Of a stretch of DNA of 64,000 bases, positions 1-9,209 are shown piece by piece. Position 1 is the first letter of the stretch. Every line of letters begins with the position of its first letter. Origin of the DNA: Peptoclostridium litorale DSM 5388 (GTDB lineage: Bacteria; Bacillota; Clostridia; Peptostreptococcales; Peptostreptococcaceae); contig NZ_FSRH01000001.1 of the NCBI RefSeq assembly GCF_900141635.1, positions 248,001 to 312,000 on the forward strand, in the 5' to 3' direction. Below the pieces are notes generated by a model. That model saw only the letters and a list, made by a program, of their open reading frames with translations, was not told the DNA's origin and ran no database searches. The position numbers were made by a program, and so were the translations under genes.

Positions 1-62
1 TCCGTCTGCGTGAGTGCAAGAGCGCTGCCGCGTGTCCCGACCACTATAGTCTTTCTACTCAT
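1..62 (-). CDS. hemC: Porphobilinogen deaminase, N-terminal fragment
   Basis: Only the first 20 codons are inside the window; the gene runs off the left edge. They read MSRKTIVVGTRGSALALTQT, which carries the GTRGSALAL start typical of HemC (hydroxymethylbilane synthase, which joins four porphobilinogen units). The ATG overlaps the stop of the upstream precorrin-2 dehydrogenase gene by eight bases, so it is very likely translationally coupled as the next gene of the cobalamin/heme operon. It supplies the tetrapyrrole precursor for the corrinoid pathway encoded here. Confidence 0.9.
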   Translation of the reverse strand, partial: MSRKTIVVGTRGSALALTQT

Positions 63-642
63 ATTTTGAAATCACCTCCATTATCTCTTCTTTTTCCATA
101 TCTATAATATCCCTAAGAAGCTTTTTCCTCTGAGCATTGTCTTCCATTGTTTGCAGCAGTGCTTTTCTGGCCCTTCCAAGAAGCGCCACATGCTCTCCAT
201 ACTCCTTAGTATACTTCTCCTTAAGCTCTCGTATTATCCTGGCGCTAAGGGCAGGGCTGCATCCGCATGTCGAAACGCCTATCACAAGGCTCTCCCTTTT
301 AAGCACAGCAGGCATTGTAAAATCGCCTTCATCCGATATATCGCTCCTTGAGCAAAGTATGCCCATCTCCCGACAGTCATTACATGCCTTTTCGTTCACG
401 TCTTTTGAGCTTGAAGCCGCTATGGCCATGAAGCAGCCTATTATATGCTCTTTTGAGTACACTCCCTTTATGTGCTTTATGTTTTCAATTATGGGCGTGA
501 AGCCTTCGCAAAGCTCTGGGCTTATCACAACCACATGGGCCGAAAATTCCAAAAGCCTTTTTACCTTCCTTAGAGCTATGCCCCCTCCGCCTATTACTGC
601 GACTTTTTTATTCGCAACATCTATGTTTATTGGCATCATCAC
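55..642 (-). CDS. sirC: Precorrin-2 dehydrogenase / sirohydrochlorin ferrochelatase-type protein
   Basis: A 195-residue protein with an N-terminal Rossmann fold (GGGGIALRK near residues 18-26) followed by the helical CysG-N/Met8-type region. It should oxidise precorrin-2 to sirohydrochlorin with NAD+, the step before cobalt insertion by CbiK. The length fits stand-alone SirC/Met8-like enzymes; whether it also chelates a metal cannot be told from sequence. The start is ambiguous: GTG at 642 overlaps the hemA stop, and ATG codons at 639 and 636 follow directly. The 3' end overlaps hemC. Confidence 0.88.
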   Translation of the reverse strand: MMMPINIDVANKKVAVIGGGGIALRKVKRLLEFSAHVVVISPELCEGFTPIIENIKHIKGVYSKEHIIGCFMAIAASSSKDVNEKACNDCREMGILCSRSDISDEGDFTMPAVLKRESLVIGVSTCGCSPALSARIIRELKEKYTKEYGEHVALLGRARKALLQTMEDNAQRKKLLRDIIDMEKEEIMEVISKYE

Positions 643-1880
643 TAGTCTGCCGCCCTCTTGAGGAATATGTCCTCGAGCACAAGCGCATAGCCTTTGGCGT
701 CGAAGCCCTCCTCCTTGCTCTTTAGATTTGAAATTGGTTCTTTCAAAATCTTCTTAAGGGATGATTTGACAGTCCTCTCCAGCATTTCATACTGCTTTGG
801 GCTAAGGTCCATTTTGCTTCGTATGCTTGATAGCGCCTCATTTTTAACTTCCTCGCACTTTTGGTTTAGCGCGGATATTATGGGATCGAACTTCGAAAGC
901 TCAAGCCAGCGCGTGAACTCGCTGAGCCTTTCGTTTACAATTTCAAATGCCCTTATCGAAAGCCTCTCCCTCCTTTGCTCGTTGTGTTCGAGTATCTTTT
1001 CTATGTCGTCTATCAGCCTAAGCCTTACATTTTCAATTTCTCCAACCTGCGCCTCTACGTCCCTTGGCACTGCCATGTCGAGTATGAAAAGCTCCTTTTC
1101 AGTCTTTAAAACGGCCTCTTTAGTTATGATCGCGTGTGGCGCCGAAGTTGCGCATATGAGAACTTCGCAGTCCTTGAGCCTTTCATATCTGTGCTCGTAG
1201 TCTGTCATATGGACATTGCCGTACCTGCCTACGGCGTAGTCTTTTCCCCTTCTTCCCACTGCAAATACCTCTTTTGCGCCTTCTTCTACAAGGTAGTCTA
1301 TGCAAAGCTTTCCTATATTGCCAAGACCTATGACCATTGCGTTTTTGCCATTTATTCCGCCTGTTTCGTTTTTTATGAATTTAACCCCCACGTACGCAGT
1401 CGAAATGGGGTGCTCTGAAATTTTCAGCTCCCTTTTTACATGCCTTGCACACGCTATTGCCTCCATGAACAGCCTGTTCATAGCTTTTTCTCCGTATCCC
1501 GCTTCAAGTGAAAAGTCAAGAGCCTCCCTGACCTGGCAGAGTATCTGGTCTTCGCCTATTACAAGCGAATCAAGCCCAGATGCTACCATGAAAAGGTGTC
1601 TTGCTGCGTCTTTTGAGCTGCGAGAATAGACATATTTTTCATCCTGTATATCCAGCTTTTTACAGTAGAGTGATACCACGTCGTCAATACGGGTAATGTT
1701 TTCGTCAAATGAAAAATATATTTCGCTTCTGTTGCACGTGGAAAGTATGACTACGCCCTTGGCTCCAAGCTCCATCAGGCTGTTTGCCATATCCCTTTTC
1801 CTTCTCGCGGTGAAAAAGGCATTTTCCCTGATTTCGTATTTTGCCGTCTTATAGCTAAGTCCTACAACTCCAATATTCAT
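642..1880 (-). CDS. hemA: Glutamyl-tRNA reductase
   Basis: A 412-residue protein with the HemA hallmarks: the N-terminal catalytic domain with STCNRSEIY near residues 47-55 (the Cys is the thioester nucleophile), an NADP-binding fold with GLGNIGKL near residue 186, and a C-terminal helical dimerisation domain. It makes glutamate-1-semialdehyde from Glu-tRNA, the first committed step of tetrapyrrole synthesis by the C5 route. It starts two bases after the cbiJ stop with GGTG as ribosome site. Its place inside a riboswitch-led cobalamin operon suggests that precursor supply is tied to corrinoid demand. Confidence 0.96.
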   Translation of the reverse strand: MNIGVVGLSYKTAKYEIRENAFFTARRKRDMANSLMELGAKGVVILSTCNRSEIYFSFDENITRIDDVVSLYCKKLDIQDEKYVYSRSSKDAARHLFMVASGLDSLVIGEDQILCQVREALDFSLEAGYGEKAMNRLFMEAIACARHVKRELKISEHPISTAYVGVKFIKNETGGINGKNAMVIGLGNIGKLCIDYLVEEGAKEVFAVGRRGKDYAVGRYGNVHMTDYEHRYERLKDCEVLICATSAPHAIITKEAVLKTEKELFILDMAVPRDVEAQVGEIENVRLRLIDDIEKILEHNEQRRERLSIRAFEIVNERLSEFTRWLELSKFDPIISALNQKCEEVKNEALSSIRSKMDLSPKQYEMLERTVKSSLKKILKEPISNLKSKEEGFDAKGYALVLEDIFLKRAAD

Positions 1881-1882
1881 AC

Positions 1883-2653
1883 TTATTCACCAATCTTTCC
1901 AATACCTAGTGCAAATTCAACAGTATCGTTTATGCTTTCAAATACAAGCGGGTAGTCCATGTCTTTTCTCTTTATGATTATAGTCTGTGCGCCTTCCATT
2001 CTGGCGGCCTCTATCTTTTCCGCGGTTCCGCCCCGCTTCCCGCTGTCCTTTGTTACCATGTATTTTATAGAGCTTTCCCTTATTATAAGCCTGTTCATCT
2101 CTTTTGAAAAGGGACCCTGCATCCCTATTATGTTCCTCGGAGAAAAACCAAGCCCCTCGCATTTTAAAACGGCATCCGAAGTGGGCAGAACCCTAACGTA
2201 CAGCCTTTCCATTTCAATGCTATTTGCGAATATATCCATGTTGTTGCTGCCTATGGCAAGCAGCACATTTCCCTTTGTATCCTTTAGAAATCCAGCGGCT
2301 TCCTCAAATGAGCAAAAGCATATGGCACCCTCCGTGTCACTCGTCTTTTCCCTTTCGTACCTCGCATAGGGCAACTTCATGTCGCTTGCGCAAATGATTG
2401 CGTTTTTGGAAACCTCGACGGCAAAGGGGTGGGTGGCGTCTATTATGCAGTCTGCCCCTATGTCCCTTGCAAGCTTTTTCATGCCAATTGCATCAAGCCT
2501 TGAGCATATCACTTCTATTTCAGGCCTGTCCAGCGCAAGGGCTATGTCCATTCCGTACTCGGTAGCCGTGCTTATTGTTACCCTTATCCCTCTTTGTGCC
2601 ATTTCCTTTGCTATCTCTACTGAATCAGACGTGCCTCCAAAGAGGAGTATCAT
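1883..2653 (-). CDS. cbiJ: Cobalt-precorrin-6A reductase
   Basis: A 256-residue CobK/CbiJ-family protein. It opens with LLFGGTSDS and later has the DATHPFA segment typical of the family. It reduces cobalt-precorrin-6A to cobalt-precorrin-6B with a pyridine nucleotide. The ATG overlaps the cbiH stop in an ATGA junction, so the two are translationally coupled. It lies between cbiH and hemA in the minus-strand operon. Confidence 0.93.
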   Translation of the reverse strand: MILLFGGTSDSVEIAKEMAQRGIRVTISTATEYGMDIALALDRPEIEVICSRLDAIGMKKLARDIGADCIIDATHPFAVEVSKNAIICASDMKLPYARYEREKTSDTEGAICFCSFEEAAGFLKDTKGNVLLAIGSNNMDIFANSIEMERLYVRVLPTSDAVLKCEGLGFSPRNIIGMQGPFSKEMNRLIIRESSIKYMVTKDSGKRGGTAEKIEAARMEGAQTIIIKRKDMDYPLVFESINDTVEFALGIGKIGE

Positions 2654-3390
2654 ATCCTGTATCCCCTAGGGGTGACTATTACTCCATCTTTTATGTATGA
2701 AGTTGAATTCCCTACTATCACGGTGCTCATCATGTCTATATCGTGCTCAAGCATCTCTTCAAGAGTAGTGACCACGGTCTGCTGGCCGTCCCTTTTGGCG
2801 TTTCTCACTATTCCCACAGGGGTTCCTGTGCTCTTGTACTGGAGAAGTATGTCCCTTGCCTCTTCTATCTGAGTCTGCCTTCCCTTGCTCTTTGGATTGT
2901 ATATGCAAGTCACGAAATCTCCCATGCCGGCGCAGTGAATCCTCTTTTTGATTAGCTCCCAGTCCGTAAGAAGGTCGCTCAGGCTTATTGTCACGTAGTC
3001 GTGCATTATGGGAGCCCCAAGACACGCGGCGGCGGAGTTTGCCGCAGTCACTCCCGGCACAACCTCGAACTCTATGTCCTCGCCGCTCTCCTGTATAAGC
3101 TGTATCATTATTCCGGCCATTCCGTATACTCCGCAGTCGCCGCTGCTTACAAGCGATACGGTATTACCCTCCATTGCAAGCTCTATTACCTTTTGGCATC
3201 TGTCTACTTCTTTTTTCATTCCAGACGACAGTACTTCCTTGCCCTCGCCGATATTCCCGAGCATATCGATGTACGTCTTGTATCCGACTATGCAGCTGCT
3301 ATCTCCTATCGCCTTTGACGCTGCCGGAGTCATATGGTCCATTCCTCCAGGGCCTATTCCAACTATGTATACTTTTCCGTAAGCTTTCAA
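2650..3390 (-). CDS. cbiH: Cobalt-precorrin-3B C17-methyltransferase
   Basis: A tetrapyrrole methylase of about 246 residues with the N-terminal glycine-rich YIVGIGPGG motif, the VSSGDCGVYGMAG loop and EVVPGVTAANSAAA. These match CbiH/CobJ, which methylates C17 with ring contraction. I prefer the TTG at 3390 over the in-frame ATG at 3405: the TTG has GGAGAGG eight bases upstream and forms a TTGA overlap with the cbiG stop, whereas the ATG has no ribosome site. Confidence 0.93.
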   Translation of the reverse strand: MKAYGKVYIVGIGPGGMDHMTPAASKAIGDSSCIVGYKTYIDMLGNIGEGKEVLSSGMKKEVDRCQKVIELAMEGNTVSLVSSGDCGVYGMAGIMIQLIQESGEDIEFEVVPGVTAANSAAACLGAPIMHDYVTISLSDLLTDWELIKKRIHCAGMGDFVTCIYNPKSKGRQTQIEEARDILLQYKSTGTPVGIVRNAKRDGQQTVVTTLEEMLEHDIDMMSTVIVGNSTSYIKDGVIVTPRGYRI

Positions 3391-4436
3391 TTTATCCTCT
3401 CCCATATGGAAACTGTAATTCCATGTTTAATGTTCTTTTTGACAAGGCATTTCCCCTTGTTTGACGCCATGTAGCCGCACGGCTCGCACACCGCCCCTGC
3501 CCCGGTAGTCTTTCTTACAAACTCGGATGTTTCAAACATGTTTTCATGTCTTGCTATATCCTCGGGCCTAAAAAATACAGTGTCCGCCTTGAAGTGATCT
3601 GCGGCTTCGTGTATCCCCTCTTCGTCGCTTTTTATGCTTATACTGGCGAATTTTTCAACCGCCCTGCAGTCTATTTTGGCGCACTCGAGAGTCTCCTGCA
3701 CAAAGCCGATTATGCTCTTTGCTCTCGTTCCCCTTCTGCACCCTATGCCGACTACTATCCTTTTGGGTATTATGAGCGACGTCGGAATGTCCATATTTTT
3801 CATTTCCATCTTTTTATACCTTATGAGTATTGCCGCATCGTGCACTTTGGGATCTATCTCATCCGCCCTCTTCACGTTGAGCGGAAAGTCCATTTCAAGG
3901 TCAACGTCCGAAACTATTGCAACCGCCCTGCCTTCGACTGCAAATGCAGTCACAGTCTTTGCGTCTTCAAAGCTGTCTATATCGCAGCCTATTCTCTTTG
4001 CTAGTGTGTCCACGGCAATGCTCTCGCACACGTCCGAAGCCGTGGTTATAACTTCTTGGGCACCAAGTGCCCAAGCTGCAAGTACTGAGGCCTCATTCGC
4101 CCCTCCTATGTGTCCTGATATAAGGCTTATCACAAACCTTGCCTTTTCATCTATAACAAGGACCCCTGGGTCCTTTGACTTGTGGGAAAGATTCGGGGCT
4201 ATCGATCTTACAGCTATTCCGCAGGCCCCTACGAACACAATTATGTCGTATCGATTGAATATGCCTGCTATGAAGTCGTAAAATCCCCCCTCTATTTTTA
4301 CTGAACCATTCGGCTGAAGCCTCTTTCCGGAGTATATGTCCAGTGTCCAGCCTTGCTCTTTTTTGCATATGTTTTCTTTCAAGCGCAGCGCGGTGTCAAG
4401 AGCTCCGTTTGTAACCGCCACTACCGCCCATCTCAT
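3387..4436 (-). CDS. cbiG: Cobalt-precorrin-5A hydrolase
   Basis: A 349-residue CbiG, which opens the delta-lactone of cobalt-precorrin-5A and releases acetaldehyde. The central GACGIAVRSIAP and the LISGHIGGANE segment are family hallmarks. The C-terminal CobE-like domain carries GIGCRRGT near residue 232. The ATG overlaps the cbiF stop (ATGA). CbiG marks the route as the anaerobic, cobalt-early pathway. Confidence 0.94.
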   Translation of the reverse strand: MRWAVVAVTNGALDTALRLKENICKKEQGWTLDIYSGKRLQPNGSVKIEGGFYDFIAGIFNRYDIIVFVGACGIAVRSIAPNLSHKSKDPGVLVIDEKARFVISLISGHIGGANEASVLAAWALGAQEVITTASDVCESIAVDTLAKRIGCDIDSFEDAKTVTAFAVEGRAVAIVSDVDLEMDFPLNVKRADEIDPKVHDAAILIRYKKMEMKNMDIPTSLIIPKRIVVGIGCRRGTRAKSIIGFVQETLECAKIDCRAVEKFASISIKSDEEGIHEAADHFKADTVFFRPEDIARHENMFETSEFVRKTTGAGAVCEPCGYMASNKGKCLVKKNIKHGITVSIWERIN

Positions 4437-5191
4437 ATCTTTGCCGCTCTGTATTCGTGTGAAAAGCTCTTGTCGTAAAGCTTTGAAAGCGAATACTCGT
4501 TGCCTAAAAAGTCTCCAACTAGTATCTGCGCAGTCTTTGTTATTCCTGCCTCTTTGACCTTTTCGGCTATGTCCGAAAGCTTTCCTGTAACAACCTTCTG
4601 GTCCTCCCAGCTGGCCCTTTGAACCACCGCAACAGGAGTGTCCTCCCCGTATGAAGGCGTCAGCCTTTTTGCAACCTCGTCTATCATGTGCACAGAAAGA
4701 AATATTGCCATTGAAGCCCTGTGCTTTGCAAGGCTCTCAAGGCTTTCAGCCTCTGGCACAGGAGTTCTGCCTTCAAGCCTTGTGCATATCACAGTCTGCG
4801 ATACGTCCGGAAGTGTAAACTCCTTTTTAAGAGCTGCGGCAGAAGCCACAAAAGAACTCACTCCCGGCACCACTTCAAATTCTATTCCCATCGCTTCAAA
4901 TCTGTCCATCTGCTCCCTTATGGCACCGTATATGCTGGGGTCCCCTGTGTGAACCCTCGCCGCAGTCTCTCCTCTTTTGACTGCATCGCCTATTACCTGT
5001 ACGACCTCGTCAAGGGTCATCCCCGCGCTGTCATGCACTATTGCGCTTTCTTTTCTTCCCTGAAGCACCTGCGGATTCACAAGAGATCCCGCATACACTA
5101 TAACGTCTGCCCTGTCTATTATGCTCTTTCCCTTTATAGTTAAAAGATCCGGATCCCCTGGACCCGCTCCTATGAAATAAACTTTGCCCAT
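4433..5191 (-). CDS. cbiF: Cobalt-precorrin-4 C11-methyltransferase
   Basis: A 252-residue SAM-dependent methylase with VYFIGAGPGDPDLLTIKG at the N-terminus, VYAGSLVNP, HTGDPSIYGAI and EVVPGVSSFVASAA, a near-exact CbiF/CobM signature. It methylates C11 of cobalt-precorrin-4. It starts just after cbiT behind GGAGAGG and overlaps cbiG at its 3' end. Confidence 0.95.
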   Translation of the reverse strand: MGKVYFIGAGPGDPDLLTIKGKSIIDRADVIVYAGSLVNPQVLQGRKESAIVHDSAGMTLDEVVQVIGDAVKRGETAARVHTGDPSIYGAIREQMDRFEAMGIEFEVVPGVSSFVASAAALKKEFTLPDVSQTVICTRLEGRTPVPEAESLESLAKHRASMAIFLSVHMIDEVAKRLTPSYGEDTPVAVVQRASWEDQKVVTGKLSDIAEKVKEAGITKTAQILVGDFLGNEYSLSKLYDKSFSHEYRAAKI

Positions 5192-5193
5192 TT

Positions 5194-5790
5194 TTAACCT
5201 CTCCTTTTGGCGGATATTATGTATATGGGGTTGTTGGCGCTCATCATTGTAAGCCCCGACACCCTTCTCCCCTTTGAAACCTGTACGAGCGATATGTCCA
5301 TGTCCTCATAGCCCCGCTCCTCGAAAAGCTTTATTATACTCGAGGCGCTCTCTATAGTTATGGCATTTGCAACAACTATGGTTCCTGGCAGTGTGCCCTT
5401 TTCCATCCAGTCGAATATCTTGTCCATTCGGCCCTTGCTTCCGCCAATGAACACCCTGTCTATTCCAGTTATTTCCGACATGGCTTCAGGGGCGTATCCC
5501 TGCACTATATCCATGTTTAAGGCCCCGAATTTTTCGGCGTTATTTTTAATAAGCTCCACGGCCTCTTTGTTCACCTCCACGGAGTATACCTTGCCCGCGC
5601 TGGCAATGAGCGCCGCCTCTATGGATATGGAGCCCGTGCCGGCTCCTATGTCGATTACCCTGCTGCCATTTTGGAGCCTCAGCTTTGAAAGCGAGAGCAC
5701 TCTGACCTCGCATTTTGTCATGGGAACTTTGCCTCTTTCAAAATTCTCGTCGGCTATTCCCATGCCATAAAAATCGCTACTGATTTTCAT
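5194..5790 (-). CDS. cbiT: Cobalt-precorrin-6B C15-methyltransferase (decarboxylating)
   Basis: A 198-residue class I methyltransferase with the SAM-binding motif VIDIGAGTGSISIEAA near residues 44-59 and the FIGGSKG segment of CbiT. It methylates C15 and decarboxylates the C12 acetate. In aerobic organisms this unit is fused to the C5-methyltransferase as CobL; here it is separate but overlaps cbiE by 14 bases, so the two products are probably made in step. Confidence 0.94.
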   Translation of the reverse strand: MKISSDFYGMGIADENFERGKVPMTKCEVRVLSLSKLRLQNGSRVIDIGAGTGSISIEAALIASAGKVYSVEVNKEAVELIKNNAEKFGALNMDIVQGYAPEAMSEITGIDRVFIGGSKGRMDKIFDWMEKGTLPGTIVVANAITIESASSIIKLFEERGYEDMDISLVQVSKGRRVSGLTMMSANNPIYIISAKRRG

Positions 5791-6406
5791 AACGTATCAC
5801 CACCACGCACATCTCATATTCAGAATGAGGGTCTATGTCGCTTGCTTTTTTCACCGTTATCCTCTCGTTTTCATACGACAGGTTCTCTCCTATGTATATG
5901 GTTGCGTCGCCCATCCCGTTTTCACATAAGTGGATTGCTATGCTTGAAGGATTCCACTTCTTGTCTGTAAGTAGACCTACCTTGCCCCTTTTTCTAAGAG
6001 GCTCTATTATGTCGTCCTCCCTTGCATGGAGGCTCGATATATAGGCGTCGTGCCATGTATCCCCGATTCTTGCGAACATGTACTGCATAGAGCTCACTCC
6101 CGGCACCACGTTTATGCTCTCCCTGTCAAAATGCTTTGAAAGGTATGAAAGCATGCTGTAAAATCCCGTATCTCCCGATACCACAACCGATATCACCTTG
6201 TCTCTCATGTTTTTTCTTATATAGTCCACGGCATCCGAAAGTTTTGATGTGATGACAAATGTCTCTTTTCCCTCTGTGTCCACTTCCTGTATGTTTCGCC
6301 TTCCGCCCACTATTATGTCAGAATCCTTTATGGTTCTTACAGCTGCCGGGATCATGTAGTCCTCGCTTCCCGGCCCTATTCCCACTACATTTATCATCTT
6401 TTTCAT
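5777..6406 (-). CDS. cbiE: Cobalt-precorrin-7 C5-methyltransferase
   Basis: A 209-residue tetrapyrrole methylase with VVGIGPGSEDYM at the start, VVSGDTGFYSML and VVPGVSSMQYM, as in CbiE. It methylates C5 of the corrin precursor. It has a strong ribosome site (GGAGGTGGCGG before the ATG) and its 3' end overlaps cbiT. Confidence 0.94.
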   Translation of the reverse strand: MKKMINVVGIGPGSEDYMIPAAVRTIKDSDIIVGGRRNIQEVDTEGKETFVITSKLSDAVDYIRKNMRDKVISVVVSGDTGFYSMLSYLSKHFDRESINVVPGVSSMQYMFARIGDTWHDAYISSLHAREDDIIEPLRKRGKVGLLTDKKWNPSSIAIHLCENGMGDATIYIGENLSYENERITVKKASDIDPHSEYEMCVVVIRYENQ

Positions 6407-6430
6407 CCGCCACCTCCGCTATTGCCCTTT

Positions 6431-7585
6431 TCATTCCTGTCTGTCCACGTCAATGCGCTGCGCCTGCAGCTCTAAAAGCATATCCTTCGCGCCCGGGCAC
6501 ATCGCCAGGAGCCCGTGCTTTTGAGAAAATATCGCGCTTGCAACCTCTATCTGGTCGTAGGAATACATCCTAGACTTTTTGCTGACCCTATCGGCTATGT
6601 CTTCAAACACGCCCGAAAGATTGTTTTCGATTATTATGTCCACGGCCTCTTCGGTTGTTATGCTCTCCATTATGGATTTTATGACATCTGCACCGGCGCC
6701 CCTCATGCCACAAAGAGCCGAAATGGTCTCCATCCTGGCGTCCGCGACCCTGCTGTGAGTGTTGAACACCCCGCCTGCAATCTTTACAAGCTTTCCTATG
6801 TGGCCCACCCACAGTATCTTTTCAAATCCCTTTTGCGCCGCAGACTCTATCATGAACCCCGCATAGTTGCTAGTCTTTACTATTATATTTTCGTCTATTC
6901 CGTTTTGGATGCAAAAGTCCCTGCCATAGTTGCCCGGCGCAAGCACTGCCGCTTTCGCTCCCGCTTCCTTGAGCATGCCCAGCTCCAGCAGCATTGACTC
7001 CTTTATTGCGTCCTCGCTCATGGGCTCCACTATTCCGCTCGTACCTATTATGGATATCCCGCCCTCTATTCCAAGCCTGGGGTTGAATGTCCTCTTTGCA
7101 ATGTCAACGCCTTCAGGTGCAGATATTGTGACAATCGCCCCCCTGCCTTCTCCTATTACGCCCCTTACCTCTTCTTCTATTGTCTTAAGGGGGGTCTTGT
7201 TTATGGCGGGCTTTCCTATATCTATCCCTATCCCCTTTCGGGTCACCCTGCCCACTCCTTCGCCCCCGCGTATTTCGATTCCCATTTCGTCTTTTAAAGC
7301 TACATCCGCGTATATCTTCATTCCGTTTGTTACGTCGGGATCGTCCCCTCCGTCCTTCACTACAAAGCAGCTTGCCCCGCCGTCTTTTATGGAGCCGCCG
7401 TATACGTCTATCTCAAGCTTCCATCCCTTTGGGGTGTCTATGCTTATGCTGTCTACAATCTTCCCGCTTATTAGCATCAATGCTGCCGCCTTTGCCGCCG
7501 CGGTCGCGCAGGAGCCTGTAGTATATCCGTATCGCAGGCGCTTTCCTCCCTTTACAATATACCTTTCCAAAACATCACATCCCAC
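6431..7585 (-). CDS. cbiD: Cobalt-precorrin-5B C1-methyltransferase
   Basis: Up to 384 residues with the CbiD signature LRYGYTTGSCATAAAKAA near residues 17-34 and later GTSGIVEPMSE. CbiD methylates C1 and replaces the aerobic CobF, again marking the anaerobic route. The start is uncertain: GTG at 7585 and TTG at 7570 are both possible and neither has a strong ribosome site. The gene is separated from cbiC by a 47-bp perfect hairpin. Confidence 0.93.
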   Translation of the reverse strand: MGCDVLERYIVKGGKRLRYGYTTGSCATAAAKAAALMLISGKIVDSISIDTPKGWKLEIDVYGGSIKDGGASCFVVKDGGDDPDVTNGMKIYADVALKDEMGIEIRGGEGVGRVTRKGIGIDIGKPAINKTPLKTIEEEVRGVIGEGRGAIVTISAPEGVDIAKRTFNPRLGIEGGISIIGTSGIVEPMSEDAIKESMLLELGMLKEAGAKAAVLAPGNYGRDFCIQNGIDENIIVKTSNYAGFMIESAAQKGFEKILWVGHIGKLVKIAGGVFNTHSRVADARMETISALCGMRGAGADVIKSIMESITTEEAVDIIIENNLSGVFEDIADRVSKKSRMYSYDQIEVASAIFSQKHGLLAMCPGAKDMLLELQAQRIDVDRQE

Positions 7586-7630
7586 AAAATATCGTGCATT
7601 TCATATCAATTAACCATTTATCATATCGTT

Positions 7631-7677
7631 GGCACGTGGGGTATGAATCCGTCCGGCAGATTCATACCCCACGTGCC
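7631..7677. repeat. Perfect 19-bp inverted repeat, solo-end hairpin
   Basis: Two perfect 19-base arms (7631-7649 and 7659-7677) flank the nine-base loop CGTCCGGCA. The repeat abuts the cbiC stop codon. Arms and loop resemble the ends of the longer palindromic element at 13761-13956 (GGCAYGTG, GTATGAAT, CCGGCAGATT), so this looks like that element with its middle missing. It has no U-tract in the direction of transcription, so it is not a classical terminator, but it may still act on the mRNA. Confidence 0.8.
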
Positions 7678-8295
7678 CTATGCGTTATACAAAAGCGCGT
7701 TTATTATGGCCGCTGCGACGGGGCTTCCGCCTTTTCTTCCCTTTGTTATTATGTAAGGGACGTCAAGCTTTGCTATCTCGTCTTTGGACTCGGCCGCACC
7801 TACAAATCCCACTGGAACCCCTATTATGAGATCGGGTTTTACCTTGCCCTCTTCTATTAGCTTTTTGAGCATAAAAAGTGCAGTGGGCGCGTTTCCTATC
7901 GCGAATATTTTTATGTCAGAGTTTGTGCACGCCTTTTCAAGAGCAACCATAGATCTTGTTATTCCTAGCTCTTTGGCCTTCTTTGCTACGTCTTCGTCAT
8001 GTACGTGGTTTAGTATCTCCCCTCCCAACGACGAAAGCCTTTTTTTGTTCACTCCCGCCATTATCATTGAAGTGTCGGCGTATATGCTTCCTCCGGCCTT
8101 TATGGCTCTTATTCCCGCATGTATGGCATCTGGATGCACAAGGGTTATGTCCCTGTATTCAAAGTCGGCAGTCGTGTGTATTATCCTCTTTACAACAGCT
8201 CCTTCAAGCCCTGTTATGTCTTTGTCTCCAAGCTCTTTTGATATTATCTCGAAGCTTCCCTTTTCTATCTCGCCTGGAACCTTTATATAATCCAT
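7678..8295 (-). CDS. cbiC: Cobalt-precorrin-8 methylmutase
   Basis: A 205-residue CbiC/CobH with IYADTSMIMAGVNK, GNAPTALF and VGFVGAAESK, the motifs around the active site of this family. It moves the methyl group from C11 to C12 to give cobyrinate. The ATG is preceded by AGGAGGAGTTT. The stop codon is followed one base later by the 7631-7677 hairpin. Confidence 0.95.
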   Translation of the reverse strand: MDYIKVPGEIEKGSFEIISKELGDKDITGLEGAVVKRIIHTTADFEYRDITLVHPDAIHAGIRAIKAGGSIYADTSMIMAGVNKKRLSSLGGEILNHVHDEDVAKKAKELGITRSMVALEKACTNSDIKIFAIGNAPTALFMLKKLIEEGKVKPDLIIGVPVGFVGAAESKDEIAKLDVPYIITKGRKGGSPVAAAIINALLYNA

Positions 8296-8327
8296 AAACT
8301 CCTCCTGAAATGTATTTTATAAGTCTT

Positions 8328-9209
8328 TTACATATACTGCAGTTTTGCTCCACCCTGGACTATTGTGCAGCTTTCAACGCTCTTGGCCGCCTTGACTATT
8401 TCAAGCTTTCCTATCTCGTATATGAGCTTTCCCATATCCACTTTATCCTGCGGGTATAGCACTCCGACAGTACTTCCGCTGTGAGCCACGTTGACACCGT
8501 ACGCCCCAAGCTCCATGCTCTTTTCTATGAGCGCTTCAAGCCCGCGCTTTGGGAGAACGTTCTGCCTTTCAAGCCCGCTTATTATCGCGGCCTGTCCTAT
8601 CTTTCCCATGTCTTGTTCGCAAAGTCCCTCTTCAAACAGCTCAAGGGCCCTTTTCATCTGACGTTCGCCCGATCTTATGAGGCCATGCAGCCCCTTTTTG
8701 TGGAATGAAACCGTGTCTATGATCTCCCTTCCCTCTATCAATATCACGCCCGACTCTATGTTTTTGCCGTAGTCCCTGCATATATCGCCTCCTACGTGAT
8801 CAAAAAGAGTGAGCGTGTTGAATATGGTGCTGTCTGTGGGCTCTATGCCCGTGCATATTCCAGCCACTTCCTCTTTAGAAAGCTTCCTCCCTATATACTC
8901 CGATGCACAAGCTATTGCGGCGCAAATGTCCGCAGTGCTGCTTGCCATCCCCTTCCCGGCTGATATTTGAGAGTCTATATCAATGGCTATGTCTTTTGAT
9001 TCCTCGCTTGAATAGCCGCAGAGTCTGAAAGTCTCGTCCACAGCCCTGTACGCCTTTTCCATGTCAATGGGCATATCATCCGGCCTTTTGCCCTCATAAA
9101 GACTCACGGTCGAATACATGTCCACCGCATACGATATGAGCTTTTCGCCTCCGAAGATGTATCCCTGAATGAGCTCTCCACATGACGCCGGGCAAACAGC
9201 CCTTATCAT
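8328..9209 (-). CDS. pduX: L-threonine kinase (GHMP family)
   Basis: About 293 residues. The N-terminus CPASCGELIQG and SYAVDMYSTV closely follow PduX, and the GHMP ATP-binding loop appears as AGKGMASSTAD. PduX phosphorylates L-threonine, and CobD then decarboxylates it to aminopropanol phosphate for the nucleotide loop. A longer reading frame extends to 9323, but the ATG at 9209 is chosen because it forms an ATGA overlap with the cbiA stop and begins exactly where family similarity begins. Confidence 0.9.
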   Translation of the reverse strand: MIRAVCPASCGELIQGYIFGGEKLISYAVDMYSTVSLYEGKRPDDMPIDMEKAYRAVDETFRLCGYSSEESKDIAIDIDSQISAGKGMASSTADICAAIACASEYIGRKLSKEEVAGICTGIEPTDSTIFNTLTLFDHVGGDICRDYGKNIESGVILIEGREIIDTVSFHKKGLHGLIRSGERQMKRALELFEEGLCEQDMGKIGQAAIISGLERQNVLPKRGLEALIEKSMELGAYGVNVAHSGSTVGVLYPQDKVDMGKLIYEIGKLEIVKAAKSVESCTIVQGGAKLQYM